Below are positions 10,785 through 19,028 of a DNA stretch of 64,000 nt, piece after piece (the stretch's first letter is position 1; each line of letters opens with the position of its first letter). The notes beneath the pieces are model-generated. The model saw only the letters and a list, made by a program, of their open reading frames with translations, was not told where the DNA came from and did not search any database. The stretch is from assembly GCA_963778225.1 (NCBI GenBank), contig CAVZTR010000008.1, positions 1 through 64,000 on the forward strand, in the 5' to 3' direction. The stretch is from JAGVSR01 sp963778225 (GTDB lineage Bacteria > Pseudomonadota > Alphaproteobacteria > Rhizobiales > Hyphomicrobiaceae). Both the position numbers and the translations under genes were made by a program.

Positions 10785-12131
10785 GTGTCGAAATTGAACG
10801 CGCATGAGGGGCAGCCACAACCTTTGATAGCTCCAAAGGCGACCCGAAGCCTCACGGGCAAAGTCCGCGTTCCAGGCGACAAGTCGATTTCTCACCGCGC
10901 TCTCATGTTTGGTGCGCTGGCCACCGGTAAGACCACCATCACGGGTCTCCTCGAAGCCGAGGATGTGCTCAACACCGCCAAAGCCGTGACCGCACTCGGA
11001 GCAATCGCGACGAAAGCCGGCGACACTTGGACCGTGCTCGGCCGCGGCACTGGCGGCCTCAAGCAGCCGGATGCACCCATAGACTTCGGCAACTCCGGCA
11101 CCGGCACGCGCCTAATGATGGGTGTCGTTGCCGGCCATGACATCACCGTCACCATGACGGGCGATGCGTCACTCTCACGCCGTCCAATGGGCCGCGTTTT
11201 GAAGCCGCTGCGCCAGATGGGCCTGCTGACCCATGAAAGCCGCGACACACTCCCGCTGACCGTACAAGGTTCAGCCCATTTGGTGCCGATCGAATACGTG
11301 CTCCCTGTCCCATCGGCCCAGGTCAAAAGCGCAATCCTCATCGCGGGACTGATGGCGGCCGGCGAAACCACGGTGGTTGAGAAAGAACCGACGCGCGATC
11401 ACACGGAGCGCATGCTGCGCTACTTCGGAGCGAACGTCGAAACCGAGGTGAAGAACGGGCTGACCCGCATCACCGTGCATGGCGATGCCGAGTTGGAAGG
11501 CCGCGATGTCGTGGTACCCGGCGATCCGTCCTCGGCGGCATTCCTAATCTGCGCGGCGCTGTTGGTGCCAGGGTCGGACGTCACCGTCGAAGGCGTTCTC
11601 GTCAACGAAACCCGCACCGGCCTCTATGCGACGCTCCGGGAAATGGGTGCTGACATTACGTTCGAGAACCAGCGCGAGGAGGGCGGTGAACCCATTGCCG
11701 ATCTGCGCGCCCGTCATTCGAAACTCAAGGGTGTCCATGTGCCAGCCGCACGCGCGCCTTCAATGATCGACGAGTACCCCGTGCTTGCCGCCGTTGCCGG
11801 TTTCGCGGAAGGCGACACCCGGATGGACGGTCTCGCTGAACTGAAGGTGAAGGAAAGCGATCGTCTTGCTGCCACCGCCGCGGGGCTCGAAGCGAATGGT
11901 GTCAGTGCGACCGTCATCGGCGACAGCCTCATCGTTCATGGCACTGGGTCAGTCCGCGGCGGCGGCACCGTCGCCACGCATCTCGATCACCGTATCGCCA
12001 TGGCATTTCTGACAATGGGCCTTGCCAGCGAAAAGCCCGTGATGGTCGACGACACCGCGATGATCGCCACGAGCTTCCCCTCGTTCCGGGGTCTCATGGA
12101 GCGCCTTGGCGCGACCTACGCGGAAGCGTAA
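10785..12131 (+). CDS. aroA: 3-phosphoshikimate 1-carboxyvinyltransferase (EPSP synthase)
   Basis: Cytosolic enzyme of the shikimate pathway, joining phosphoenolpyruvate and shikimate 3-phosphate to make EPSP for aromatic amino-acid synthesis. It has 448 residues, a normal length. Visible family features are GKVRVPGDKSISHRALM near the N-terminus, NSGTGTRLMMG, the SAFLICAALLVPG segment and LKVKESDRLAA in the second half. The GTG at 10785 is chosen because AGAGGG lies 8-10 nt upstream and it includes the whole N-terminus. In many Hyphomicrobiales cmk and rpsA follow directly; here about 6 kb of other genes intervene before cmk. Confidence 0.97.
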   Translation: MSKLNAHEGQPQPLIAPKATRSLTGKVRVPGDKSISHRALMFGALATGKTTITGLLEAEDVLNTAKAVTALGAIATKAGDTWTVLGRGTGGLKQPDAPIDFGNSGTGTRLMMGVVAGHDITVTMTGDASLSRRPMGRVLKPLRQMGLLTHESRDTLPLTVQGSAHLVPIEYVLPVPSAQVKSAILIAGLMAAGETTVVEKEPTRDHTERMLRYFGANVETEVKNGLTRITVHGDAELEGRDVVVPGDPSSAAFLICAALLVPGSDVTVEGVLVNETRTGLYATLREMGADITFENQREEGGEPIADLRARHSKLKGVHVPAARAPSMIDEYPVLAAVAGFAEGDTRMDGLAELKVKESDRLAATAAGLEANGVSATVIGDSLIVHGTGSVRGGGTVATHLDHRIAMAFLTMGLASEKPVMVDDTAMIATSFPSFRGLMERLGATYAEA

Positions 12132-12281
12132 TCCAATGAGCGCCTCGGCGCGACCTCCGTGATCAAAGCATCAGCCTGTCTGATCAGCTTGGATGCTCCA
12201 GGATCTGTTTATCTTCGGAACTTGCTCCCTCCCGCTACGTTGCAGCCGCGCCGGTGCGTCGTTCAAGCGAGGAGACATGAG

Positions 12282-12734
12282 ATGTTGAAAGCAAGTGTGG
12301 TCGCGGTTTGCGCGGCACTGATTACCCTGACAGGACCCGCGGACGCGTGCGGCTGGAAACGCGATGGAATGGGATGGCGGTCGGCAGGTGTCGGCTACGG
12401 CTACCGCGATGGCTGGGGCTATCGTTCGTATCGGCCTTGGGTCGGCGCCGGCTACGGATGGCGCGGCAATCGGTACGGCTGGGGTGGTCGCCGCTATGGT
12501 TACGGTTCCGGCGTCACCGTCGGCCTCGGCTTTCGCGACGGATGGCGCGGTCGCCGCTGGCGCGGAGACGGCTATGGCTACCGCTCAGGTGTAGCAGTCG
12601 GCGTGCGCAGCGGAGATCGCTGGGATCGCGGCCGTCGCTGGCGCGGCGACGGGTACGGGTGGCGCGCGGATCGTTCAGAGCGTCGCGGTCTCTTCCGCGA
12701 CCGGCGTGTGGAAGCTGACGTGGTCGCCAAGTAG
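12282..12734 (+). CDS. Small secreted Gly/Tyr/Arg/Trp-rich protein
   Basis: About 150 residues of unknown function. A short signal peptide (MLKASVVAVCAALITLTGPADA) ends just before CGWKRDG. The mature part is almost wholly Gly, Tyr, Arg and Trp in repeating WRGDGYG, YGYR and GVTVG-type units; the block GRRWRGDGYG occurs twice with similar DNA. The ATG at 12282 is preferred over an earlier start because a GAGGAGA ribosome-binding site sits just upstream and the signal peptide starts there. Such low-complexity secreted proteins are common in Hyphomicrobiales and may be surface-associated; no function can be assigned. Confidence 0.7.
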   Translation: MLKASVVAVCAALITLTGPADACGWKRDGMGWRSAGVGYGYRDGWGYRSYRPWVGAGYGWRGNRYGWGGRRYGYGSGVTVGLGFRDGWRGRRWRGDGYGYRSGVAVGVRSGDRWDRGRRWRGDGYGWRADRSERRGLFRDRRVEADVVAK

Positions 12735-12766
12735 GCGAAACCTAAGCGAAACGACGAAGCACAACG

Positions 12767-12793
12767 CGGTGCGAGGTTGGCGTCCTCGCACCG
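12767..12793. terminator. Hairpin between convergent genes
   Basis: A 10-bp perfect stem, CGGTGCGAGG with CCTCGCACCG (loop TTGGCGT), lies between the stop codons of the convergent genes at 12734 and 12794. It lacks a clear T run on either side, so intrinsic termination would be weak. Confidence 0.5.
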
Positions 12794-13393
12794 TTACTCC
12801 GTGGTATTAGCTTCGCGCGTTTTCTCCCGGGCAGTCTGTTCGGCACTCGAGGCGTCCGATGACGACCACGATGACGTCTTGGCCTCCGCGGTCGCAGCCG
12901 GACGCGTGCTGGCGACCTGTGTTCCTGCGTAGCATCGCCTGATGTTGGCGCACCGGGTCTTGCCCGACGGATGCGTTTCGGTCGCCGGTCCCGCGAAAGA
13001 CCGGCAGACAGCATCGATGTCACCAACCTTCAGCCATCCCTCTCGCGCCCCAGCTTTAGCCGCCATGCAATCCGCCCCGAGTTCGTCAGGACCGGTCGTT
13101 TCATGCGCGCACTCATGCTTGAAGATGAACAGCCGCACGGTTATCGGCAGTCGCTTCAAGAGAAAAGGGTTGAGGTAGAGCGCTTCTCCCGGCACCGACA
13201 AACCCTCGGACGGAATCTCGTTATCCATCACGATCGGTGTTTGGCCGCAACGCATGCTGCGGCCTGCAATTTTTACAGACATCCCGTCCTGCGCCACGGT
13301 CTGCGCGACCGCAGCCGGGCTCGCGGGTATCGCCTGATAAGAAAACACCGAAATCAAGGCCATGCATCGAAGCAAAATTTCCCAACGTGCCAC
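12794..13393 (-). CDS. Secreted HExxH metalloprotease-like protein
   Basis: 199 residues, with a likely signal peptide (residues 1-30, ending PAAVAQ). It carries HECAH at residues 93-97, a zincin-type zinc site. About seven residues later comes DELGADCMA, which resembles the ELQADCFA block supplying the third zinc ligand in the neutral zinc metallopeptidase (YpfJ-like) group; Glu104 would be that ligand. Several Cys residues (50, 95, 109 and two later) may form disulphides. The C-terminal 60 residues are Ala/Ser/Thr-rich low complexity. Protease activity is inferred from the motif only. It is shorter than classical members and might be a small dedicated peptidase or an inactive relative. Confidence 0.6.
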   Translation of the reverse strand: MARWEILLRCMALISVFSYQAIPASPAAVAQTVAQDGMSVKIAGRSMRCGQTPIVMDNEIPSEGLSVPGEALYLNPFLLKRLPITVRLFIFKHECAHETTGPDELGADCMAAKAGAREGWLKVGDIDAVCRSFAGPATETHPSGKTRCANIRRCYAGTQVASTRPAATAEAKTSSWSSSDASSAEQTAREKTREANTTE

Positions 13394-13583
13394 GGACCAC
13401 CCTCCCCGAATTGGCTAGGTCCCTTAGAGTGCCGCGCATTGTGCGCACGATGTGGCGACGAGCGGGCCACTTGAAGGAGATTGCAGCCAAGTTCGAGCTT
13501 CCCGTTGACGCACAGCCGCCCGAGGGAAAGGATCGGCCGCTTGCGCGTTGCGAGACAAACCGCTGCAAAGAGAGAGCTGTGCA

Positions 13584-14543
13584 ATGGAACAAGCAACCGG
13601 CAATGCAAAGGACATCGAGGACATCGAGCGCCTCGTCTTGGACTGGTCGCGCGCCGTAGAATCCAAGGATGCCGAGAAGATCGTGGCGAACTACGGACCC
13701 GATACGGTCCTGTTCGATGCCATTCCGCCGGCGCGGACGATTGGCGCGCGTGAGATCGGGAAAATATGGGCGCAGTGCCTACCTTACTTCCCGGAAAAGT
13801 TTAGATCCGAACATAAAGATCTAACAATCCATGCCGACGGCGACCTCGCCATTGTGCATGGCCTCCACCACTTCGTGCCCGAACCCGCCGATCATCCCAG
13901 CGGTGCAACTTGGATGCGCATAACAGTTGTTCTGCGCCGGCAGGTGAGTGGTTGGCAGGTTGTCCATGAACACGTGTCTATCCCGTTCGATCCAATGACG
14001 AATAAAGCCGTCTATCTCGACGAAAATGCGAACGCGATTGTCGCCCCGGAACCAGGCGACGGCAGCGGATCAACCCAAGTGGCTGGCACACGTTTAATGC
14101 CGCATCTCACCTGCAAAGGTGCGGCCGAAGCGATCGAGTTCTACAAGTCCGCTTTCGGTGCTGAGGAAATGATGCGTTTGCCCATGCCGGACGGTCGCTT
14201 GCTGCACGCAGCGATTTCCATTGGCGGCAATATCGTCATGCTGGTTGATGAATTTAGCGACGCAGGCCCGAACGCCACCTCGGCACCATCCTCCTCGGGC
14301 GCGACGGCCGTCACACTTCACCTACAGGTTCCCGATGTCGATGCGCAGTTCGACCGGGCCGTCGCTGCAGGTGCAAAGCCGGTTATGCCGCCTGCCGATG
14401 CCTTCTGGGGCGATCGTTACGGTGTTATCGAAGACCCGTTCGGCCACCGCTGGTCGCTGGCGACGACGAAGAGATCCATGACTCAAGAGGAACTGCAAGC
14501 CGCCGCTCAAGAGGCGATGAAGGGTCCCGGCTGCAGGGAGTGA
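13584..14543 (+). CDS. SnoaL-like (NTF2 fold) and VOC (glyoxalase/PhnB-like) fusion protein
   Basis: 319 residues with two small-molecule-binding domains joined. Residues about 8-140 look like a SnoaL/DUF4440-type NTF2-fold domain (IERLVLDWSRAVESKDAEK, TWMRITVVLRR, GWQVVHEHVS). Residues about 165-300 look like a PhnB-type VOC domain (MPHLTCKGAAEAIEFYKSAF, PMPDGRLLHAAI, WGDRYGVIEDPFGHRWSLAT). The ATG at 13584 follows an AGAGAGAG purine tract. VOC proteins use paired beta-alpha-beta-beta-beta units around a metal; the ligand cannot be named. The two domains are commonly separate proteins. It stands alone, divergent from the HExxH gene. Confidence 0.8.
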   Translation: MEQATGNAKDIEDIERLVLDWSRAVESKDAEKIVANYGPDTVLFDAIPPARTIGAREIGKIWAQCLPYFPEKFRSEHKDLTIHADGDLAIVHGLHHFVPEPADHPSGATWMRITVVLRRQVSGWQVVHEHVSIPFDPMTNKAVYLDENANAIVAPEPGDGSGSTQVAGTRLMPHLTCKGAAEAIEFYKSAFGAEEMMRLPMPDGRLLHAAISIGGNIVMLVDEFSDAGPNATSAPSSSGATAVTLHLQVPDVDAQFDRAVAAGAKPVMPPADAFWGDRYGVIEDPFGHRWSLATTKRSMTQEELQAAAQEAMKGPGCRE

Positions 14544-14550
14544 GCCACAC

Positions 14551-14580
14551 AAAAATCCGGCCGGTGAAAACCGGCCGGAT
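14551..14580 (-). terminator. Rho-independent terminator for the small membrane-protein gene
   Basis: An 11-bp stem, ATCCGGCCGGT with ACCGGCCGGAT around a GAAA tetraloop, is preceded on the plus strand by AAAAA. On the minus strand that run is the T tract, so it ends the leftward gene at 14588-14716. It may also stop rightward transcripts of the fusion gene. Confidence 0.8.
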
Positions 14581-14587
14581 CGACTGA

Positions 14588-14716
14588 CTAGAGATTGTCG
14601 CGGCGAAGGTTCGTGTTCGTATCGGTATGTGACTTGCCAAGGCCACTCAGGATGATCACGCCGACGATGGGCGCGATGAGAAGCCAGGCCACGAGATAGA
14701 TGCCAGGATTGTCCAT
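14588..14716 (-). CDS. Small single-pass membrane protein (42 aa)
   Basis: A 42-residue ORF, MDNPGIYLVAWLLIAPIVG and onward, with one transmembrane segment (about residues 6-27) and a short polar tail ending NLRRDNL. Support is good for so small a gene: a GGAGGA ribosome-binding site 7 nt before the ATG at 14716, and a strong terminator directly after the stop. No family is recognised. It lies alone between the SnoaL-VOC gene and a transglutaminase-like gene. Possible roles include membrane stress or partnering a transporter, but nothing in the context decides. Confidence 0.65.
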   Translation of the reverse strand: MDNPGIYLVAWLLIAPIVGVIILSGLGKSHTDTNTNLRRDNL

Positions 14717-14833
14717 GTGTCGTCCTCCAGTTCGAAGCTCCCGGACAGCACATCCAGGACTCCTGAAGGCAACGCCTCGTGTTCGAGGATGTTCCGACAA
14801 ATCGTGACCGCAGGGCCTGATATGCAGCGACCG

Positions 14834-15661
14834 TTACGCTGCCGCGCGCTTGGCTTCCGTCAGTTCCGTCACGACCTGAAATGACGTCAACGTATGAGTG
14901 CCGAATGTGCGCAGCATGGGAATGTCGGCAGCATCGCGGCCTATAGCGATTGGCATGCGTCCAATCCGGCGGCGGTTATGCCGCGCATCGAATGTGTACC
15001 AGCCGCCCTCCATATAGACGTCGAACCACGCGTTGAAATCCATTGGAGCCGGATCCGCGGGCACGCCGATGTCGCCCATGTAGCCATTGACGTATCGCGC
15101 CGGAATATTGAGTGCACGGCACAGCGCGATCGCCAAATGCGCGAAGTCGCGGCACACACCAACCTGCTCTGCGTGAGCCTCACTGGCTGTTCGCGTCGCA
15201 CGGGCGTGCGCGTAATCGAACTTCAGCCGGCCGTGCGCATACGTGCAGATGGCCTCCACCAGCGCGGTGTCGCGCGGAAGGTGACCAAACAATTGCCACG
15301 CCAGCGTTCCGAGCAAATCGCTTTCGCAAAAACGGCTCGGAGCTAGATACCCGAGGCACTCCGCCGGCAGCTGATCGACCGGCAACACCTTCGCCGACGG
15401 ATCGCGTCGGTCAAGCGCATCGTCGGCCCGATAAACGCCTTCCAGCTTCAAGCGCAACGGCCCCGCTGGTGCAGTGAAGCGCCGCCCGATGTTGCCGAAG
15501 TCGTCGACGAACGCGTGATGGGTCAGCCGCGGCGATGTTTCGAAGTTCAGCGAAGCCGGCAGCACGTTGCGAGCATGGCTTGTGTGAACGTCGATGAGGC
15601 AAACGGCCGGCGTATCCTGATCGAACATCAAATCGAATTGGCACCCGTAGGCGATCAGCAT
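14834..15661 (-). CDS. Transglutaminase-like (cysteine-protease fold) family protein
   Basis: 275 residues. The N-terminal half is the beta-rich bacterial transglutaminase N-domain. The C-terminal half is the transglutaminase core, with Cys170 in GVCRDFAHLA and Asp225 in WYTFDARHN. The place of the usual catalytic His (normally in an FHAWxE-type motif) reads MDFNAWFDVY, so Asn stands there; His228 just after Asp225 is the only nearby His. Some alphaproteobacterial members also lack the standard His, so this may be a subfamily with altered chemistry. The ATG at 15661 is preferred over a TTG 21 nt upstream because GAGAG precedes it. A peptidase or amidase role is possible; no substrate is known. 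Confidence 0.82.
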   Translation of the reverse strand: MLIAYGCQFDLMFDQDTPAVCLIDVHTSHARNVLPASLNFETSPRLTHHAFVDDFGNIGRRFTAPAGPLRLKLEGVYRADDALDRRDPSAKVLPVDQLPAECLGYLAPSRFCESDLLGTLAWQLFGHLPRDTALVEAICTYAHGRLKFDYAHARATRTASEAHAEQVGVCRDFAHLAIALCRALNIPARYVNGYMGDIGVPADPAPMDFNAWFDVYMEGGWYTFDARHNRRRIGRMPIAIGRDAADIPMLRTFGTHTLTSFQVVTELTEAKRAAA

Positions 15662-15698
15662 GGCAACACTCTCACAAACCAAAAGATGTGCTTGGGGA

Positions 15699-16040
15699 TC
15701 AACGTGTCCCGGTCAACTCGGCGATGATGCCGGCGGGCACAGGCTTCGAAACGAAAGAATGCGGGATGCGGCCGAGTTCTGGATGAATCAGCGTCGACCC
15801 GCTGACGACAATCACCTTGCAGCCTAATGCGGCGAGATGTGTCGCAAGCGAAAGACCGCTATCGCCATCCGCGAGCTGCAGATCCACGATCGCGATGTCG
15901 GGCCGCAGAATGGCTGCCGCGTCCCACGCGTCAAAGCTCGAATAAAAGGTTCCAACTACCTGTGATCCTGCTTCCTCGACCTCATGTGCCAGGTCCATGG
16001 CGAGCAGGAGATCATCTTCGCAGATCATGACGCGCTTCAT
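15699..16040 (-). CDS. Stand-alone response-regulator receiver protein
   Basis: 113 residues making a single CheY-like receiver domain with no output domain. The acidic pair Glu8-Asp9 (ICEDD) and phospho-acceptor Asp53 (IAIVDLQL) are present, as is the conserved Lys99 (VSKPV). The ATG at 16040 follows GGAGAG. It would take phosphate from an unlinked histidine kinase and act by protein contact. It sits 37 nt upstream of the transglutaminase-like gene on the same strand, so the two are probably cotranscribed, but no kinase gene is adjacent. Confidence 0.87.
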   Translation of the reverse strand: MKRVMICEDDLLLAMDLAHEVEEAGSQVVGTFYSSFDAWDAAAILRPDIAIVDLQLADGDSGLSLATHLAALGCKVIVVSGSTLIHPELGRIPHSFVSKPVPAGIIAELTGTR

Positions 16041-16144
16041 GCGAGGTCTCTCCACTCGTGTTGCACACGGAGGGTTAACCCGCTTTGTCAGGTAAAGTTC
16101 CCGCTTGTCTGAGGGTTGCGGATTGCCGCAGCCTCAGATTGCTC

Positions 16145-17767
16145 TCATGGCGCGATGGCGACGACGCGGCAATCGAAGCCGTGCGGCCGAAGGATATTGC
16201 AAAGGCGGCCTGGCTCCATCGACGAAGCATAAGGGCCGACACTGACGCGGTACGCAGCGCCCATGCTGCCGAAGAGCACGCCGCCCGTTGCTGGTTCCTC
16301 GATCACGGGTTCCAGGCCTCGCAAGCTTGGCTTATGCGCGGATATCAAACGCGAGAGGGTTTGTTCCGCATCCGCACGTGAGTTCTCGGCCGCGATATGC
16401 AGCCGATAGGGCCCCGGCAAAACGGCAGCAGGAGGCGGCGCGTTCTCCGACGCAACCGGCTCGGCTGCCGCAACTTTGACTTCCGGCACTTTGACGGGCT
16501 GCACATCAACGACGGGTGCCGCCTTCGTCTCGATGGGCCAAACCACCGGAGCAGGCTCTGCGGACTTGGGCGTCTCAGGCAGTGCTGCCGTTTCGATTTT
16601 CGACGCGGCAGGCGGCGCGGGTTCGTTCGCAGGAAGCGGAGATGCGCCGGGTTCAGCAGCGGTGGACCCACCGCTAAACAGGTTGCCGAAAAACGCGCCC
16701 GCGGCTTTGCCCGCGTCTGCAAGCGCGGCCGGAGCACCCGTCACGGCGCTCGGAGCTTCGGCGGGCTTCGACGCGTCGGGTGCAAATGCTGTTGTCACGG
16801 ATGCGGTGGGAGCAGGAGGCGGTTCTGACGCAACCGCTGCAACAGGAACTGACGGCGACGGCGGCACCGCTGCTGAAGCGCTCCACGGCAGCGCCGCAGG
16901 AGCAGGCGCGCTGGGCGCGTCGCCCTGCGGAGCGCTTGATGCCATCTGCCAAGGCAGCGGCTTCTCGGGCGGCGCAGCCTCAGCCTGAACGGTCGCGATC
17001 GTGTCACGTTCCACCGGCGCAACAGTGGCCACCGGTTCCGTGATCGTATCGGCATCCTGAGACGGCGTGGAAGCCACAGCAACGCTGGCGGTGCGATTCT
17101 CATCAATGCTGAGAGGTGCAGGCGCTGCCTCTGGCATGACCGGAGGCGATGGTGGCGGCGCTGCAGCCGCCTCGACCACCTTCGGTGCCTCAACAACAGC
17201 GACGACGGGCGCGGCGGGCGGCGTCACTTCAGCCGTTGCCCATGGCATCGCTGGGGCCTGAGGCTCCGCCGCGGGCGCTGTTGCAGGCGGCGTCGGAACC
17301 AAGGCCGCAGGCGCGGAAGCGGTCTCTAACGGCGCGGCAACTGCAACGCCATTGAGCGCCGCCACCTCGCGCAGAAGAGCCTGACGGTGATCCTCTGCAA
17401 CCGCTTTGTCCGTGGCCGATAACCCGTCACGCAGCCACACCGCCGCATTGAGATCGGAGAGCGCCGCCGCGGGCATCTTCTGCTTGCGATAGGCAACGCC
17501 ACGATAAAACATCGCCTTGGCGAGATCGGGATTATTCAATCCGCCCATCGTGATCGCGGTCGAAAGCGCCGCCACTGCCGCATCCGTTTTACCGCTCTCG
17601 AAAGCCTTTGTGCCGGCGGCAAAGGCCTTCGCAGCCTCGGCAGCCTTGGAATCAGCGGCCTTTTCCGCAACGGCGGGTTTTGCCACCGTTTGCGCGACGG
17701 CGGGACTGGCCATGCTGAGCGCAGCCAAAACCAGCGCTGTGGAGATAGGGAAACGGTCGGCGGCCAT
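16145..17767 (-). CDS. SPOR-domain protein with N-terminal TPR-like region
   Basis: 540 residues from the ATG at 17767. A signal peptide (ALVLAALSMASPAVAQ) is followed by TPR-like helices over residues about 35-125 (AAKAFAAGTKAFESGKTDAAV, AKAMFYRGVAYRKQ). A very long Ala/Pro-rich linker follows, then a C-terminal SPOR domain (GPYRLHIAAENSRADAEQTL, AYRVSVGPYASS). SPOR domains bind denuded glycan strands of peptidoglycan at division sites, so this is probably a periplasmic cell-envelope protein. An in-frame GTG about 50 nt upstream would give a longer basic N-terminus and cannot be excluded. The compositional bias of the linker causes many spurious overlapping frames. Confidence 0.78.
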   Translation of the reverse strand: MAADRFPISTALVLAALSMASPAVAQTVAKPAVAEKAADSKAAEAAKAFAAGTKAFESGKTDAAVAALSTAITMGGLNNPDLAKAMFYRGVAYRKQKMPAAALSDLNAAVWLRDGLSATDKAVAEDHRQALLREVAALNGVAVAAPLETASAPAALVPTPPATAPAAEPQAPAMPWATAEVTPPAAPVVAVVEAPKVVEAAAAPPPSPPVMPEAAPAPLSIDENRTASVAVASTPSQDADTITEPVATVAPVERDTIATVQAEAAPPEKPLPWQMASSAPQGDAPSAPAPAALPWSASAAVPPSPSVPVAAVASEPPPAPTASVTTAFAPDASKPAEAPSAVTGAPAALADAGKAAGAFFGNLFSGGSTAAEPGASPLPANEPAPPAASKIETAALPETPKSAEPAPVVWPIETKAAPVVDVQPVKVPEVKVAAAEPVASENAPPPAAVLPGPYRLHIAAENSRADAEQTLSRLISAHKPSLRGLEPVIEEPATGGVLFGSMGAAYRVSVGPYASSMEPGRLCNILRPHGFDCRVVAIAP

Positions 17768-18084
17768 ACGCGGAGGAACCTTTTTCCAAGTTAGCTTTGG
17801 AACGCTCACGCCATGCTGCGACTCGAAACAAGCCGATGGTCTTGCACTGCGCCGTCGATCGCAACCCGGCTCACTCACCTGCCCCCAAGCGACGATCTCA
17901 ATCCCGGCGTTTTCAACTGAAATCCGGCCTGATCCTGCCGCGCCCCCGGCGATCCGCGCCGAACGGTCCCTTGACCCGACCGTCGCCGTCAGGCACGCGG
18001 GAGCCCCACACCCGCCTGCGGAGTGTGGGCCGCATAAGAACACCCCACACCCGCCTGCGGAGGGTGGGCGAGAAGGACGCGCGC
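17768..18084. repeat. Intergenic stretch with two 27-bp direct repeats before cmk
   Basis: No gene is supported here. The right end holds two copies of a 27-bp sequence, at 18004-18030 and 18043-18069, starting CCCCACACCCGCCTGCGGAG and differing at one base, with a 39-bp period. Copy 1 can fold, since CCCACAC pairs with GTGTGGG. The repeats end 15 nt before the cmk start, so they lie in its leader. They look like a short intergenic repeat family rather than an operator. Confidence 0.7.
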
Positions 18085-18715
18085 ATGATCATCGCCATCG
18101 ACGGACCGGCAGCGTCGGGCAAGGGCACACTGGCCAAGCGAATCGCGGCCCATCTCGGCTACCACGTGCTCGATACCGGTCTTCTCTACCGCGCCGTCGC
18201 CCGCGACATTGAACGCGCCAGTTTTCGGCTAAATGACCACTGGGCCGCGCTCTCCGCCGCCCGAAACCTCGACCCCGCCACGCTCGACGACCCGGCGCTG
18301 CGCGGCGTCCCGGCCGGCGACAAAGCCTCCGTCATCGCCAAGATTCCCGAAGTTCGCTCTGCCCTTCTGCATTATCAGCGCGACTTCGCCCGCCGCCCGC
18401 CCGGCGCCGTCCTCGACGGCCGCGACATCGGAACCGTCGTCTGCCCTGATGCGGACATCAAAATTTACGTCACGGCCACCCCTGAGGAACGCGCCCGCCG
18501 CCGCCACCTCGAACACCAGGCGCGCGGTGAGAGCCGCCACCTTTGACGAGCTCCTGGCCGACATCCGTTCCCGCGACGCCCGCGACAGCGGCCGTGCCAT
18601 CGCGCCCCTGGCCGCCGCCCCTGACGCCATCCAGCTCGACACCACGACGATGGACGCGGATGCCGTCTTCAAGGCCGCGTTGAGAATTGTTGAGGGTCAT
18701 GCCCGTCAGACTTGA
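18085..18715 (+). CDS. cmk: Cytidylate kinase, reading frame interrupted near the C-terminus
   Basis: Phosphorylates CMP and dCMP using ATP, a nucleotide-salvage step usually essential in bacteria. Starts at ATG 18085 after AGAAGGA. The P-loop IAIDGPAASGKGT is at residues 3-15; LDTGLLYRAVA and LDGRDIGTVV follow. The frame reads to RRRHLEHQARGES and then hits a stop at 18544; the proper end, AATFDELLADIRSRDARDSG to the stop at 18713-18715, lies in the next frame. Removing one base near 18530 joins them, and the span is one base over a multiple of three. Repaired length is about 209 residues, as expected. Since loss of this enzyme would be severe, an indel error is the likelier explanation. rpsA follows after about 310 nt. 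Confidence 0.9.
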
Positions 18716-19028
18716 TCGCAGCGCACTTGCTCTCCGGGGCTGCTTCCGCTAGAACGCCCCGATCTGACGCCACTGTCGGATCGGCCGAGAGGTAAGGCCG
18801 GGCTAACGGAGCCGCTCCAACGCGGGCTGCTCCAAACGTGTTGGCAGGGCAACTGATAGCCCATCACGGTGGCTTCGACCCAGCAGCAATATCACCGCCG
18901 GCAGTCCTGCCTCTGGTCGCGCATCTGTGCGTTCCGGGCAGCGCCGGCTTTAAAACATAAACCCCTTGCCGCCGTGGGCCATAAAGCGCCCGCGCCGGCA
19001 GCAACCAAGACCGTTTCCAGGAGCCTAA
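18716..19028 (+). other. rpsA leader region without a gene
   Basis: 313 nt between cmk and rpsA on the coding strand. No ORF or tRNA is supported. It has several GC-rich inverted segments and a short AT-rich patch near 18951-18965 (TTTAAAACATAAA) that could belong to a promoter about 65 nt before the start. The AGGAG ribosome-binding site is at 19018-19022. A long leader fits autoregulated S1 synthesis known in other bacteria, but no specific element is recognised. Confidence 0.5.
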
